DNA of 22,162 nucleotides from assembly GCA_903910495.1 (NCBI GenBank), contig CAIVZW010000492.1, positions 1 to 22,162 on the forward strand. Reading direction: 5' to 3'. This document shows, piece by piece, positions 8,979-16,688 of this stretch. The DNA is from an uncultured beta proteobacterium. Its GTDB lineage: Bacteria > Pseudomonadota > Gammaproteobacteria > Burkholderiales > Rhodocyclaceae. The notes below the pieces were generated by a model that saw only the letters and a list, made by a program, of their open reading frames with translations, did not search any database and had not been told where the DNA came from. How positions within the stretch are numbered: the stretch's first letter is position 1; each line of letters opens with the position of its first letter. Both the position numbers and the translations under genes were made by a program.

Positions 8979-9287
8979 TCATTCCGGCTTTCTCCGGGCT
9001 TTCCTGTAGGCGAAATTGCCAATCCAGATCGTTGCCGCCGCGACGAAAACGCTTTCGATGAGCCAGATCAACAGCCATTGCCACCACTGTAAATCGAACT
9101 GTCCTGTCGCTTTGTTCAGGAGCGTGAGTCCGAGCATGGTCATCAGCGGCACCTGGATGGTGGCCGCTGCCACACAGGGGTTTTGGCCCAGGCCGCCGCC
9201 CTGGGTCGCGTAGCTGGTGTGCATGTGCATGACGAACGCTGCGCCAGCGGCCAAGAGGGCCAGAAAACCAAATAGTTGTAGAATCAT
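8979..9287 (-). CDS. Hypothetical small membrane protein, three predicted helices
   Basis: This 102-aa protein has hydrophobic segments near residues 3-20 (LQLFGFLALLAAGAAFVMHM), 43-58 and 69-92. The loop between the first two is Gly/Gln-rich (TQGGGLGQNP), and the C-terminus is basic (YRKARRKPE), suggesting a cytoplasmic end. I recognise no named family. The ATG is chosen over an adjacent GTG because AGGA lies six bases upstream. A six-pair hairpin (9300-9316) sits just ahead of that ribosome site in the leader and could affect translation. The overlapping longer frame on the same strand is not protein-like. It is followed by the macro-domain gene, a pairing worth checking for conservation. 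Confidence 0.7.
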   Translation of the reverse strand: MILQLFGFLALLAAGAAFVMHMHTSYATQGGGLGQNPCVAAATIQVPLMTMLGLTLLNKATGQFDLQWWQWLLIWLIESVFVAAATIWIGNFAYRKARRKPE

Positions 9288-9395
9288 CACTCATCCTGCC
9301 TCGGCTTGCCGCCGAGCAAGCCTGCGCCATCAATGGATCGCGATTGGGTTATCGTTAACCTAGCTCTATACCCCTGATTATGCAACGATCGCTCT

Positions 9396-10118
9396 ATGCA
9401 AGCATTCATCGTTGACTATCTGCGTCCATGGAAACTGGCAAGCTTCGTTATCGGCCTTGGATTGCTGGTGGCCGGAGCCGACTACTACAGTGTGCCCGAT
9501 TGGGACTATACGATCAGCTTCGTCATGGCCATGCTGACCTATCTGACCGCGCCCTGGTCCGTACATGTCTTTAAGGATAGGCGTTGGCGCTGGATTCCGC
9601 TCGCGCTGTTCTGGTATTACTTCACGGTGGATGGCTGCTACTGGCTGTATTGGCTCAGCGTCAAGCCGGAGGCGCTTGCCCTGCGCGAGGCGAACTTCTT
9701 TGCCTCGTCCTGTCTGTATTGGCTGTGTGGATTCATCTGGCTGCACAAGGGGCCGCTGAACAAGCTGGTGCGCCGGTCGGGAGGCAATGCCGCCGCCCAA
9801 GTGGAACGGCTGACCCTGTGGCAAATGATTTCCAGAATCACGAGCACAATGGTCTTGTTCGGGGTGGCGTATTTCATCTATTCGGCGGCAACGGGCCGAG
9901 AACGGGTGGCTGAGTTGTGCCGCCAGATCACGCCGGGCATGGATGTCGGCCAGTTAATGGCATTCGCCGAGCGCCATGACCTCGGTCCTCTGCGGTATCT
10001 GGATTCCGGGACAAGGCTGACCTACCTTGCCGAGGCCAGAACGCTGGGCCGTCATGCCTGCCGCGTTGAGCTTGAAGGAGGGAAGGTTCGAAATGTCACC
10101 TACAACTACGCCGATTGA
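9396..10118 (+). CDS. Hypothetical membrane protein with a soluble C-terminal domain
   Basis: This 240-aa protein has five predicted membrane helices near residues 14-31, 37-59, 66-89, 101-117 and 145-164. A soluble region of about 75 residues follows. Aromatic residues are abundant in the third and fourth helices (WYYFTVDGCYWLYWL). The soluble tail begins CRQITPGMDVGQLMAF and ends with short beta-like segments (CRVELEGGKVRNVTYNY). This faintly resembles the small two-layer domain seen in BamE/SmpA-type proteins, but that is only an impression. No family is recognised and no strong ribosome site precedes the ATG. It is divergent from the small membrane protein gene. Confidence 0.7.
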   Translation: MQAFIVDYLRPWKLASFVIGLGLLVAGADYYSVPDWDYTISFVMAMLTYLTAPWSVHVFKDRRWRWIPLALFWYYFTVDGCYWLYWLSVKPEALALREANFFASSCLYWLCGFIWLHKGPLNKLVRRSGGNAAAQVERLTLWQMISRITSTMVLFGVAYFIYSAATGRERVAELCRQITPGMDVGQLMAFAERHDLGPLRYLDSGTRLTYLAEARTLGRHACRVELEGGKVRNVTYNYAD

Positions 10119-10240
10119 TGGAGGCTTATGTATGACTGAGAGGAATCAATTATCAGGCTTGGCAGTGGTGCGGTCTGGGGGGAGAACTGTCGGCTTATCG
10201 CTCAGGACAAGCCACTCTGATAACGTGACTTCTGCGCGGC

Positions 10241-10390
10241 TCACCAACGCCGATGGCCCCATCTTTCATGGTGATAGTGATGTCCGGAGTATCCACCATA
10301 GTGCGGACGGTCATAGATCGGCATAACCATACACGCCGATAGGCTTGTGAGCATGATCACAGCGATGACGATACTGAGTATTTTTTTCAT
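10241..10390 (-). CDS. Small His/Tyr-rich lipoprotein, 49 aa
   Basis: A 49-codon frame below usual gene-calling cut-offs encodes a convincing lipoprotein. It has a basic start (MKK), a hydrophobic core and the lipobox LSAC, with the lipidated Cys at position 20. The mature 30 residues are rich in His, Tyr, Arg and Trp (GGYSGHHYHHERWGHRRW), suggesting metal or surface binding; that function is inference. CGGAG lies five bases before the ATG. The product would sit in the inner or outer membrane facing the periplasm. Similar short lipoproteins are common in proteobacteria and are often not annotated. A plus-strand frame (10132-10326) overlaps its 3' half and is considered the shadow. Confidence 0.75.
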   Translation of the reverse strand: MKKILSIVIAVIMLTSLSACMVMPIYDRPHYGGYSGHHYHHERWGHRRW

Positions 10391-10484
10391 GGCAACTCCG
10401 GTTGGAACAATCCATACCCCTGTTAACGCACAGCCAGGATTGGGGACTAGAGTTGCTTTGTAATAATTTGTCTCAAGTTGTAAG

Positions 10485-10527
10485 CAAGTCGGGTCGAGTT
10501 AACTCAGCCTCTTCGCTACCCGACTTG
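10485..10527. repeat. Inverted repeat, 10-bp perfect arms
   Basis: CAAGTCGGGT at 10485-10494 is matched by ACCCGACTTG at 10518-10527, leaving a 23-base loop that itself contains GAGTTAACTC. It lies in the gap between the lipoprotein gene and the aminotransferase gene end. No T-run follows on either strand, so it is not a standard intrinsic terminator. Confidence 0.6.
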
Positions 10528-10546
10528 GCGCGGTTGATCACCTTGG

Positions 10547-10583
10547 CGTTCGCTGCCGTCCCCGAACGGAGGGGCAGCGAACG
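10547..10583. repeat. Inverted repeat, 11-bp perfect arms, downstream of the aminotransferase gene
   Basis: CGTTCGCTGCC at 10547-10557 pairs with GGCAGCGAACG at 10573-10583 around a 15-base loop. It starts 8 bases beyond the aminotransferase stop on the minus strand. It may stabilise the transcript end or act in termination, but the T-run of a classical terminator is missing. Together with the neighbouring inverted repeat it makes two consecutive stems. Confidence 0.6.
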
Positions 10584-10590
10584 AAGGGGG

Positions 10591-11928
10591 CTATTGCTTC
10601 AAGGCGGTGTCGATGGCCTGCCGGATCGAAACAGCGAGGAGGTCGACAATCTTCTCCAGATCTGAATTTGTGGCAATGAAAGGAGGTGCGAGAAGTACGT
10701 GGTCGCCGATCTGGCCATCAATGGTTCCTCCCATCGGATAAACAAGAAGCCCATTGCCCATGGCTTGCGATTTGATCCGGGCATGCAGCTTGAGGGATGG
10801 GTCGAATGAAGCTTTGCGCGCACGGTCTTGCACAAGTTCCAGGGCCATGAAAAGACCACGCCCGCGGATGTCGCCAATATTCGGATGAGCGCCCAGACGT
10901 TCGCTCAGCAACTTGCGCAGGTAGGCTCCTTTTTCGCTTACGGCAGCCAGCAAATTGTCTCGTTGAATGACTTTCTGCACGGCCAGGGCAGCGGCACAGG
11001 CCACAGGATGCCCGATATAGGTATGGCCATGCTGGAACAGGCCACTGCCTTTGCGGATCGAATCGATGATTTTTGACTGGGCCAGAAACGCGCCGATCGG
11101 CTGATAGCCGCCGCCTAGACCTTTGGCAATGGTCACGAGATCGGGAATGGCATTTTCCTGATCTACGGCAAACAAGCTTCCGGTGCGGCCCATGCCGCAC
11201 ATAACCTCGTCAGCAATAAAGAGGATGCCGTAGCGGTCGCAGAGTTCGCGTACGCCCTTGAAGTAACCCGGCGTCGGGGGAAGCGCACCGGACGTGGCCC
11301 CGCCGACCGTTTCGGCAACGAAGGCAATGACGCGATCCGGCCCGATTTCCTGGAATTTTTCGTCAAGTTCCACGATCAGTCGCTGTGTGTAGGCGTCCTG
11401 GCTTTCGTCATCGCGCCGGTCACGGTACTCGTAACAGGGTGATACGCGACCCACATCCATCAGTATTGGCGCAAACTGTTTCCGGCGCCATTCATTGCCG
11501 CCCACGGCCAAGGCGCCGAGGGTGTTGCCATGATAGCTCTGGCGCCGAGCCACGAATACGGTACGATCCGCTTGCCCGATCTCGACAAAATATTGCCGGG
11601 CAATCTTCAATGCCGCTTCAATCGCCTCCGATCCGCCCGAAACAAAATAGACCTTGTCCAGTCCGGCCGGTGCAACCTTGGCGAGAAAGTCGGCAAGTTC
11701 CTCGGCCACGTCGCTGGTGAAGAAGCTCGTATGGGCGTAAGCCAGCTTGTCGACCTGGGCGTGCATAGCCTCCAGCACATCCGGATGGGCATGACCGAGA
11801 CAGGAGACCGCCGCGCCTCCGCTGGCATCGATATAGTTTTTTCCCTGCTTGTCGATGATGTACATGCCCATTGCCGTTTCCGCGACCAATGGCGTGGCCA
11901 GCAGGGAACGATGAATAATAGCCGTCAT
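10591..11928 (-). CDS. Class III PLP-dependent aminotransferase
   Basis: This 445-aa cytosolic enzyme is a fold-type I, class III (omega-) aminotransferase. It moves an amino group, often from a terminal or beta position, to a keto acid using pyridoxal phosphate. Visible landmarks are SGGSEA (97-102) for phosphate binding, SYHGNT (131-136), IADEVMCGMGRTG with Asp240, and the Schiff-base lysine Lys269 in TIAKGLGGGY. Length is normal. The ATG at 11928 is chosen because GGGAGA lies about seven bases upstream; an ATG five codons earlier has no such site. It is divergent from the BKACE gene, and their promoters appear to overlap. A role in making the beta-keto acid that BKACE cleaves is likely but inferred. 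Beta-alanine, GABA, taurine or diamine aminotransferase activity are alternatives. Confidence 0.93.
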   Translation of the reverse strand: MTAIIHRSLLATPLVAETAMGMYIIDKQGKNYIDASGGAAVSCLGHAHPDVLEAMHAQVDKLAYAHTSFFTSDVAEELADFLAKVAPAGLDKVYFVSGGSEAIEAALKIARQYFVEIGQADRTVFVARRQSYHGNTLGALAVGGNEWRRKQFAPILMDVGRVSPCYEYRDRRDDESQDAYTQRLIVELDEKFQEIGPDRVIAFVAETVGGATSGALPPTPGYFKGVRELCDRYGILFIADEVMCGMGRTGSLFAVDQENAIPDLVTIAKGLGGGYQPIGAFLAQSKIIDSIRKGSGLFQHGHTYIGHPVACAAALAVQKVIQRDNLLAAVSEKGAYLRKLLSERLGAHPNIGDIRGRGLFMALELVQDRARKASFDPSLKLHARIKSQAMGNGLLVYPMGGTIDGQIGDHVLLAPPFIATNSDLEKIVDLLAVSIRQAIDTALKQ

Positions 11929-11956
11929 GAATTGTTCTCCCATCGGGTAAGCAATA

Positions 11957-12007
11957 TTGTGTGAAACGTACGTTGTGCACTATAATTTATAGCAACAAAC
12001 GTTGCAA
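11957..12007. promoter_or_regulatory. Overlapping divergent promoters with a central 13-bp palindrome
   Basis: For the plus-strand BKACE gene: TTGTGT at 11957-11962, 18 bases, TATAAT at 11981-11986. For the minus-strand aminotransferase gene: TTGCAA (12007-12002), 17 bases, TATAGT (11984-11979). The two -10 boxes overlap inside CTATAATTTATAG (11980-11992), a palindrome with a single central base. A direct repeat ACGTTG flanks it on both sides. A regulator bound here would cover both promoters; the RpiR protein encoded nearby is the natural candidate. Promoter calls are by eye. Confidence 0.5.
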
Positions 12008-12030
12008 TTGTCTTTTGAGGGGATGAGATT

Positions 12031-12843
12031 GTGGAAAAACTGATTATCACTTTGGCGCCTACAGGGAATGTCCCAACAAAGGCGATGACGCAGTACGTTC
12101 CGCTAACACCCGCCGAAATTTCCAATGACATTATTTCCTGCTATGAGAGGGGAGCATCCGTCGCCCATATTCACGCCCGTGATGAGCAGAATCTTCCAAC
12201 GACGGAGATGAAATATTTTGCTGAAACGGTGCGCTTGCTCAATGAGGCGGGTTGCCCGATCATTAAACAGATTTCTACCGGGGCTCGCGGCGGTAAATCA
12301 GATGAGGCACGCTGCGAGGCACTGAAGTTAAATCCTGAATCAGCCAGTTTGGCGACCGGATCATCCAACTTTCCGTCCAGTGTCAATGCGAATGATCCTA
12401 AACTGGTCGAATACATGGCTGGTTTCATGCTGAAAAATGACATCAAGCCAGAAATCGAAGTGTTTGACAGCGCCATGATTTCGAATGCTCTTGATTTGCA
12501 AAAGAAAGGACTTCTCAAGAGTCCGCTGCTTTTCAATCTTGTGCTGGGGGTGAAAGGATCTTTAGCCGCTACCGCCAGAAATCTGTTCTTTCTGGTCGAA
12601 AGCTTACCCCCTGATGCCGCGTGGAGTGTTTCCGTTATCGGGGCGCAACATGTCAACCTGTCGACGATTGCCATGGCTCTGGGCGGGCATGTACGCGTTG
12701 GTATCGAAGACAACATCTATTTTGCCAAAGGCGTTCTGGCTACAAACGTTGCATTGGTGGACAGGATTGCCGCTATTGCCAAAGCGCTTGGCCGTGAACT
12801 GGCTACGCCGGAAGATGTCAAACGAATCTGGGGTGTGACTTAA
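12031..12843 (+). CDS. Beta-keto acid cleavage enzyme (BKACE, DUF849)
   Basis: This 270-aa zinc enzyme cleaves a beta-keto acid with acetyl-CoA, giving acetoacetate and a new acyl-CoA. The founding member is the 3-keto-5-aminohexanoate cleavage enzyme (Kce) of lysine fermentation. Zinc ligands His46 and His48 (VAHIHARD) and the later Glu226 (HVRVGIEDN) are in place. Ser82 in QISTG, Arg222 and Asp227 correspond to Kce catalytic-region residues. The enzyme is therefore predicted active, but substrate choice varies widely in this family. The start is a GTG with GAGGGG about ten bases upstream; no ATG fits the conserved N-terminus EKLIITLAPTG. An RpiR regulator follows after 84 bases on the same strand. 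Context suggests its substrate comes from the divergent aminotransferase. Confidence 0.92.
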   Translation: MEKLIITLAPTGNVPTKAMTQYVPLTPAEISNDIISCYERGASVAHIHARDEQNLPTTEMKYFAETVRLLNEAGCPIIKQISTGARGGKSDEARCEALKLNPESASLATGSSNFPSSVNANDPKLVEYMAGFMLKNDIKPEIEVFDSAMISNALDLQKKGLLKSPLLFNLVLGVKGSLAATARNLFFLVESLPPDAAWSVSVIGAQHVNLSTIAMALGGHVRVGIEDNIYFAKGVLATNVALVDRIAAIAKALGRELATPEDVKRIWGVT

Positions 12844-12927
12844 GGCCTTTGGCTATGACTTGTTGCGATGGCCAATTGATGCTGCATTTGGCCCATGATA
12901 TGTATGTGACATTTCCGCGAGTCTAAG

Positions 12928-13803
12928 TTGCAATCAAAAGAACTCATCCTGGAACAATTCTCAACACTCTCTCCGAAGATGCAGGTGGCCGCACGCTATA
13001 TCGTTGACCACCCCAATGAAGTCGTTATCGCGTCGATGCGGACTGTCGCAGAACGTGCCGGTGCTCACCCATCCACCTTGGTTCGTTTGGCCCAACAGCT
13101 TGGTTATTCGGGGTGGCCCGTACTCAAGGCGGCATTTGCTGAAGATCTGGGCCTTCACAGCGAAGGCTATGGGCAGCGGGCAAAGAGCCTCGCAACTCGC
13201 AAGCGCGACCCGGCGCTGCTGGGAGAGATGTTCCTGGCCCAGCGCCAGAACCTCGACTTGACTGAGGCGCTGTGTGCGACGACCTTGCCTGACGTCGTGA
13301 AGCTTCTTAAGCGTGCGAGAAGCGTTCACGTGGCCGGATTTCGCGCCAGTTTTCCCATTGCCTATTCTCTGGTTTATGGCTACAGGCTATTCAGAAATTC
13401 AGTGCATCTGATCGATGGGCAAAGCGGTGGCCTGGAAATGCAGTTACGCTTGATCGAGAGAAAAGACGCCGTGCTTGTCATCAGTTTTTCCCCTTACTCA
13501 AGGGAGTCAATGCTTATTGTGGAAGCGGCTCGAGCGACTGGTGCTTGCATTATTGCGCTGACCGACAGCAAAGCGTCGCCACTCGCGCTTGCGGCAGACG
13601 TCTCGGTGCTTTTTTCAGTCAAAAGCCCGTCATTTTTTCCATCGATAACTGCGGCGGTGGCGGTGACTGAAGCCCTTCTTGAGCTTCTGGTAGTTGATGC
13701 TGGCAAGGCAGGTGCCCGGCAGATTGACCGCGCCGAGAATCTCCTTAAGAACTCAGGTGCCTACCTGCAGCGACCGCCAAAACGACCTTTAACCAGGGAT
13801 TAG
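12928..13803 (+). CDS. MurR/RpiR family transcriptional regulator
   Basis: This 291-aa regulator has an N-terminal RpiR-type helix-turn-helix domain (about residues 1-75). It shows the family sequence LSPKMQVAARYIVDHP and the DNA-recognition region RTVAERAGAHPSTLVRLAQQLGYSG, given here in outline as residues 38-62. A C-terminal SIS sugar-isomerase-like domain spans about 128-255 and senses the effector (VHVAGFRASF, then VISFSPYSRESMLIVE). RpiR proteins control sugar, amino sugar, taurine and other catabolic genes. A TTG is the start, because an in-frame stop lies close upstream and later ATGs would cut into the HTH domain; the ribosome site is weak. Position after the BKACE gene suggests local control of the aminotransferase, BKACE and TRAP genes. 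Confidence 0.9.
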   Translation: MQSKELILEQFSTLSPKMQVAARYIVDHPNEVVIASMRTVAERAGAHPSTLVRLAQQLGYSGWPVLKAAFAEDLGLHSEGYGQRAKSLATRKRDPALLGEMFLAQRQNLDLTEALCATTLPDVVKLLKRARSVHVAGFRASFPIAYSLVYGYRLFRNSVHLIDGQSGGLEMQLRLIERKDAVLVISFSPYSRESMLIVEAARATGACIIALTDSKASPLALAADVSVLFSVKSPSFFPSITAAVAVTEALLELLVVDAGKAGARQIDRAENLLKNSGAYLQRPPKRPLTRD

Positions 13804-13846
13804 CGACTAGGGTAAATCGTGTCAAACAGCTTCACGCGTAAAGATG

Positions 13847-13866
13847 CGGACCGATGATCCGGTCCG
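13847..13866. terminator. Hairpin between convergent rpiR-like and dctM genes
   Basis: CGGACCG (13847-13853) pairs with CGGTCCG (13860-13866) around a six-base loop. It lies between two converging genes, where a bidirectional terminator is expected. No T-run follows on either strand, so termination strength is doubtful. Confidence 0.4.
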
Positions 13867-13875
13867 GCTGGCCGC

Positions 13876-15156
13876 CTACAGATAACCCAGACTGCGCGGC
13901 AGCCAGAGCGCAAGTTCGGGAACGAAAGTCACCAGGAACATGGTGCCGGCCATGGCCACAACCATCCACAGTACCCAGGGAATGGTCGACTCCATGGATA
14001 CTCCGGCCATGCGGCAGGTGACCATCAGGTTGACGCCGAGGGGCGGGTGGAACTGGCCGAGAGCCATGTTCATCGTCATCACCACGCCGAACCAGACCAG
14101 GTCCCAGTTGAAATGGATGGCGATCGGGATCAGCAGCGGCAGAAAAATGAAATAGATCGAAATGGCATCGAGGAACATGCCGGCGATCAATAGCAGGAGC
14201 TGGATGCTGATGAGCATGACAATTTCAGGCAGTCCGGCGCCGAGCATGGCACCGGCCAGATGGTCGAAGGTCCCCAGCGTGCTGCTGGCCCAGGCGAAAA
14301 CGCTGGCCAGCGCCACCACGGTCAGGATCACCGAAGCAATTTCAGCCGATTCGACCAGCACGTCATAGATGTCACGCCAGCTCAGGCTGCGGTAAATCAC
14401 CTTGCCGACGAGAAAGCCGTAGAAAACCGCGACGACGGCGGCTTCGGTCGGCGTGAAGAAGCCGCTGCGCATGCCGCCCAGAATGATCACCGGCGCCGCC
14501 AGGCCCCATCCCGCTTCTTTCAGGCTTTGCCAGAAGGGAGGGCGCGGCTCGGCCGGCTGACTTTCGAAGCCGTGACGCACCGAAAGCCACCAGGCGACAA
14601 GAATCAGGGTCAGGCCGGAAAGGATGCCCGGGATCATGCCGGCGGCGAACAGCGCCGGCACCGACGCCTGCGGTACCAGCAGGCTGTAGATGACAAAGGC
14701 GATCGAGGGCGGGATCAGGATGTCGGTCGAGCCTGCCGCGGCGATGACCGCCGCAGTAAACTGCCGCGGATAGCCGGCCTTGATCATCGACGGCAGCATC
14801 ACGGCGCCGACCGCGGCCGAATCGGCGGGTCCGGAACCCGAGATGCCGCCAAGGATCATGGCCACCATGATGGCCACGATGGCCAGGCTGCCCCGGCGCT
14901 GGCCGACCACGGCCGAGGCGAAGCGGACGATGGTACCCGCCACACCGGCGCGTTCGAAGATCAGCCCGGCGATGACGAACACCGGAATGGCCATCAGCGG
15001 GTATTTGGCGATTCCCGTGTAAACATTGGTCGGCAGGGACATCATGCCAAGTCCGCTGGCCGCGACCACGGCCGTGCCGGCAAGACCCATGGCCACGGCG
15101 AGCGGAACACCGGCGAGCATGAGGACGGCGAAAATTCCGAACAGCAGCCAATCCAT
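13876..15156 (-). CDS. dctM: TRAP transporter large permease subunit, DctM family
   Basis: This 426-aa polytopic membrane protein is the transport subunit of a sodium-driven TRAP importer. About 12 hydrophobic segments are visible. Family signatures include GVPLAVAMGLAG near residue 17, GGISGSGPADSAAVGAVMLP near residue 104, and the C-terminal LGQFHPPLGVNLMVTCRMAG. The ATG overlaps the dctQ stop by one base (TGATG), with GGAG nine bases upstream, so it is translationally coupled. It is the last gene of the dctP-dctQ-dctM operon and converges on the RpiR gene. Substrate is set by DctP and is unknown; a solute carboxylic or amino acid that feeds the aminotransferase/BKACE genes is the contextual guess. 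Confidence 0.95.
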   Translation of the reverse strand: MDWLLFGIFAVLMLAGVPLAVAMGLAGTAVVAASGLGMMSLPTNVYTGIAKYPLMAIPVFVIAGLIFERAGVAGTIVRFASAVVGQRRGSLAIVAIMVAMILGGISGSGPADSAAVGAVMLPSMIKAGYPRQFTAAVIAAAGSTDILIPPSIAFVIYSLLVPQASVPALFAAGMIPGILSGLTLILVAWWLSVRHGFESQPAEPRPPFWQSLKEAGWGLAAPVIILGGMRSGFFTPTEAAVVAVFYGFLVGKVIYRSLSWRDIYDVLVESAEIASVILTVVALASVFAWASSTLGTFDHLAGAMLGAGLPEIVMLISIQLLLLIAGMFLDAISIYFIFLPLLIPIAIHFNWDLVWFGVVMTMNMALGQFHPPLGVNLMVTCRMAGVSMESTIPWVLWMVVAMAGTMFLVTFVPELALWLPRSLGYL

Positions 15157-15632
15157 CACTGCTCACTCCGGCGCAGCACACCGAGCAGGCGCGCAATGAT
15201 CAGCAGGGAAATCAGCGGCAGCCAGATCGAATACCACCATTGCGGAAAGCCGAGGGAAGGCGTGGTGACTTCATACCGGTAGTCATCCCAGGTCATGCGT
15301 ATGCCATACCAGGCGAGCAGGCCAAACATCAGTATGGAGCAGCCGGAGGCCAGACGCCTGGCGGCATGCCGCCAGGCCGGATTGCGCTCGACGAAATAGA
15401 GGATGGAAATGTGGTGATTGCTGCCGAAGGCGTGGGAGGCGCCGACCAGGGTCATGATCACCATCAGCACGACGGACACTTCCTCGGTGAAGGCAAAGGA
15501 CAGGTCGGTGAAATAGCGGACAAGCACGTTGATCATGGTCAACGTGCACAGCGCCCCCATCGAGACGGCCATCAGCAGCCGTTCGACGGAAAACACTGTG
15601 CGGGTACGATCGCTCTGGTTATCAGACTCCAT
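15156..15632 (-). CDS. dctQ: TRAP transporter small permease subunit, DctQ family
   Basis: This 158-aa protein with four predicted helices pairs with DctM to form the TRAP membrane complex. Helices lie near residues 17-36 (ERLLMAVSMGALCTLTMINV), 47-66, 91-111 and 130-148. The segments NVLVRYF and FTEEVSVVLMVIMTLVGASHAF are typical of DctQ. The start at 15632 lies four bases after the dctP stop. The frame continues 18 codons further into dctP, but that extension lacks DctQ character. No clear ribosome site is present, so translation probably depends on coupling with dctP. Confidence 0.92.
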   Translation of the reverse strand: MESDNQSDRTRTVFSVERLLMAVSMGALCTLTMINVLVRYFTDLSFAFTEEVSVVLMVIMTLVGASHAFGSNHHISILYFVERNPAWRHAARRLASGCSILMFGLLAWYGIRMTWDDYRYEVTTPSLGFPQWWYSIWLPLISLLIIARLLGVLRRSEQ

Positions 15633-15636
15633 GCAA

Positions 15637-16656
15637 TTAACGTTTGGCGATGGCGGTTTCAGCCTTCTTGACCAGATCGGAACCAATAGTCTTTGACCAT
15701 TTCTCGTACACCGGGCGGGTGGCCTTTACGAAGGCGTCGCGTTGTTCCGTGGTGAGCGTGGTCACCGTCACGCCAGCTGCTTCGATCTGCTTGAGCACGG
15801 CGTTGTCGTTGCCGGCAATGCCCTTGCGCGCCAGCGCGATGTTCTCGCTGCCGGCCTGCAATGCCGCCTGACGTACTGCTTCACGATCAGCCGGAGTCCA
15901 GCTGGCCCAGACCTCCTTGTTGACCACGAAAATCAGCGGGTCGGCAACGTAGTGCCAGAGCGTCAGGTATTTCTGTCCGACGCCGGAGAGCTTGGCGGCA
16001 ACGAACACCGACAAGGGGTTTCCCTGTCCATCGACCGCGCCCGAAGCCAGCGCTGGCTGGGCGTCGGCCCAGCTCATCTGGGTCGGATTGGCGCCTGCGG
16101 CAGTGAAGGTTTCGTTGAACAGCGGCGAACCGACGACGCGGAACTTGAGCCCCTTCATTTCCGCCGGCGAGGTGACGGGACGCTTGGAGTTCGACATTTC
16201 GCGGAAACCGTTTTCACCCCAGGCCAGCGGCACGACTTCGTTCTTTTCGAGCACGCTGAACAGTTGCTTGCCAACCTCGCCCTGGGTCAGAGCGTCGATG
16301 GCCTTGTAATCGGGCATCAGGAAAGGCAGCGCAAACAGGTTCAATTGCTTGACCTGCGGCGACCAGTTGATGGTCGAGCCGATGGCCAGATCAATCACGC
16401 CCTGGCGGATGGCGGTGAATTCGCGCGTCTGGTCGCCGCCGACCAGCGAAGTGCCGGGATAGAGCTTGATGGTGATGCGCCCCTGGGTCTTTTCCTTGAC
16501 CAGTGCAGCCCAGCGTTCGCCCGCCTGCCCCCAGGGGAAGGCGGTACCGAGAACGGTCGAGAGCCGGTATTCCGTACGGTAGGATTGGGCCATGGCCGAA
16601 CCGCCGGCTACCAGCATGCAGGCTGTAGTTACAGCCAGAAATGTTCTGCGCAGCAT
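15637..16656 (-). CDS. dctP: TRAP transporter substrate-binding protein, DctP family
   Basis: This 339-aa periplasmic protein captures the solute and delivers it to DctQM. It begins with a Sec signal peptide (MLRRTFLAVTTACMLVAGG) and a likely cleavage after AMA at residue 23. The mature part shows the DctP pattern: FPWGQAGERWAALVKEKTQG, then a GENGFREMSNSKRPVTSP region. The substrate-binding arginine segment LKFRVVGSPL follows, then QMSWADAQPALASGAVDGQ. AAGGAG lies six bases before the ATG. It is the first gene of the operon, 133 bases after dbpA on the same strand. A possible own promoter lies in that gap. Ligand specificity cannot be told from sequence alone. Confidence 0.95.
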   Translation of the reverse strand: MLRRTFLAVTTACMLVAGGSAMAQSYRTEYRLSTVLGTAFPWGQAGERWAALVKEKTQGRITIKLYPGTSLVGGDQTREFTAIRQGVIDLAIGSTINWSPQVKQLNLFALPFLMPDYKAIDALTQGEVGKQLFSVLEKNEVVPLAWGENGFREMSNSKRPVTSPAEMKGLKFRVVGSPLFNETFTAAGANPTQMSWADAQPALASGAVDGQGNPLSVFVAAKLSGVGQKYLTLWHYVADPLIFVVNKEVWASWTPADREAVRQAALQAGSENIALARKGIAGNDNAVLKQIEAAGVTVTTLTTEQRDAFVKATRPVYEKWSKTIGSDLVKKAETAIAKR

Positions 16657-16688
16657 CTCTTTCTCCTTGTCCTGAGGGTAAAGGGCGA

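Noticed and set aside
8971..9333. Longer minus-strand frame overlapping the three-helix membrane protein
   Set aside because: Its product is His/Arg-rich and not protein-like, while the overlapping 102-aa frame has clean membrane helices and a ribosome site.
10132..10326. Plus-strand 64-codon frame with GAGG upstream of its ATG
   Set aside because: It overlaps the lipoprotein gene antisense, and its product has no signal, hydrophobic segment or family resemblance. The lipoprotein frame is far more convincing.
14260..15282. Long plus-strand frame antisense to dctM
   Set aside because: The Arg/Asp/Gly/His-rich composition is an antisense artefact; the DctM sense frame has all family motifs.
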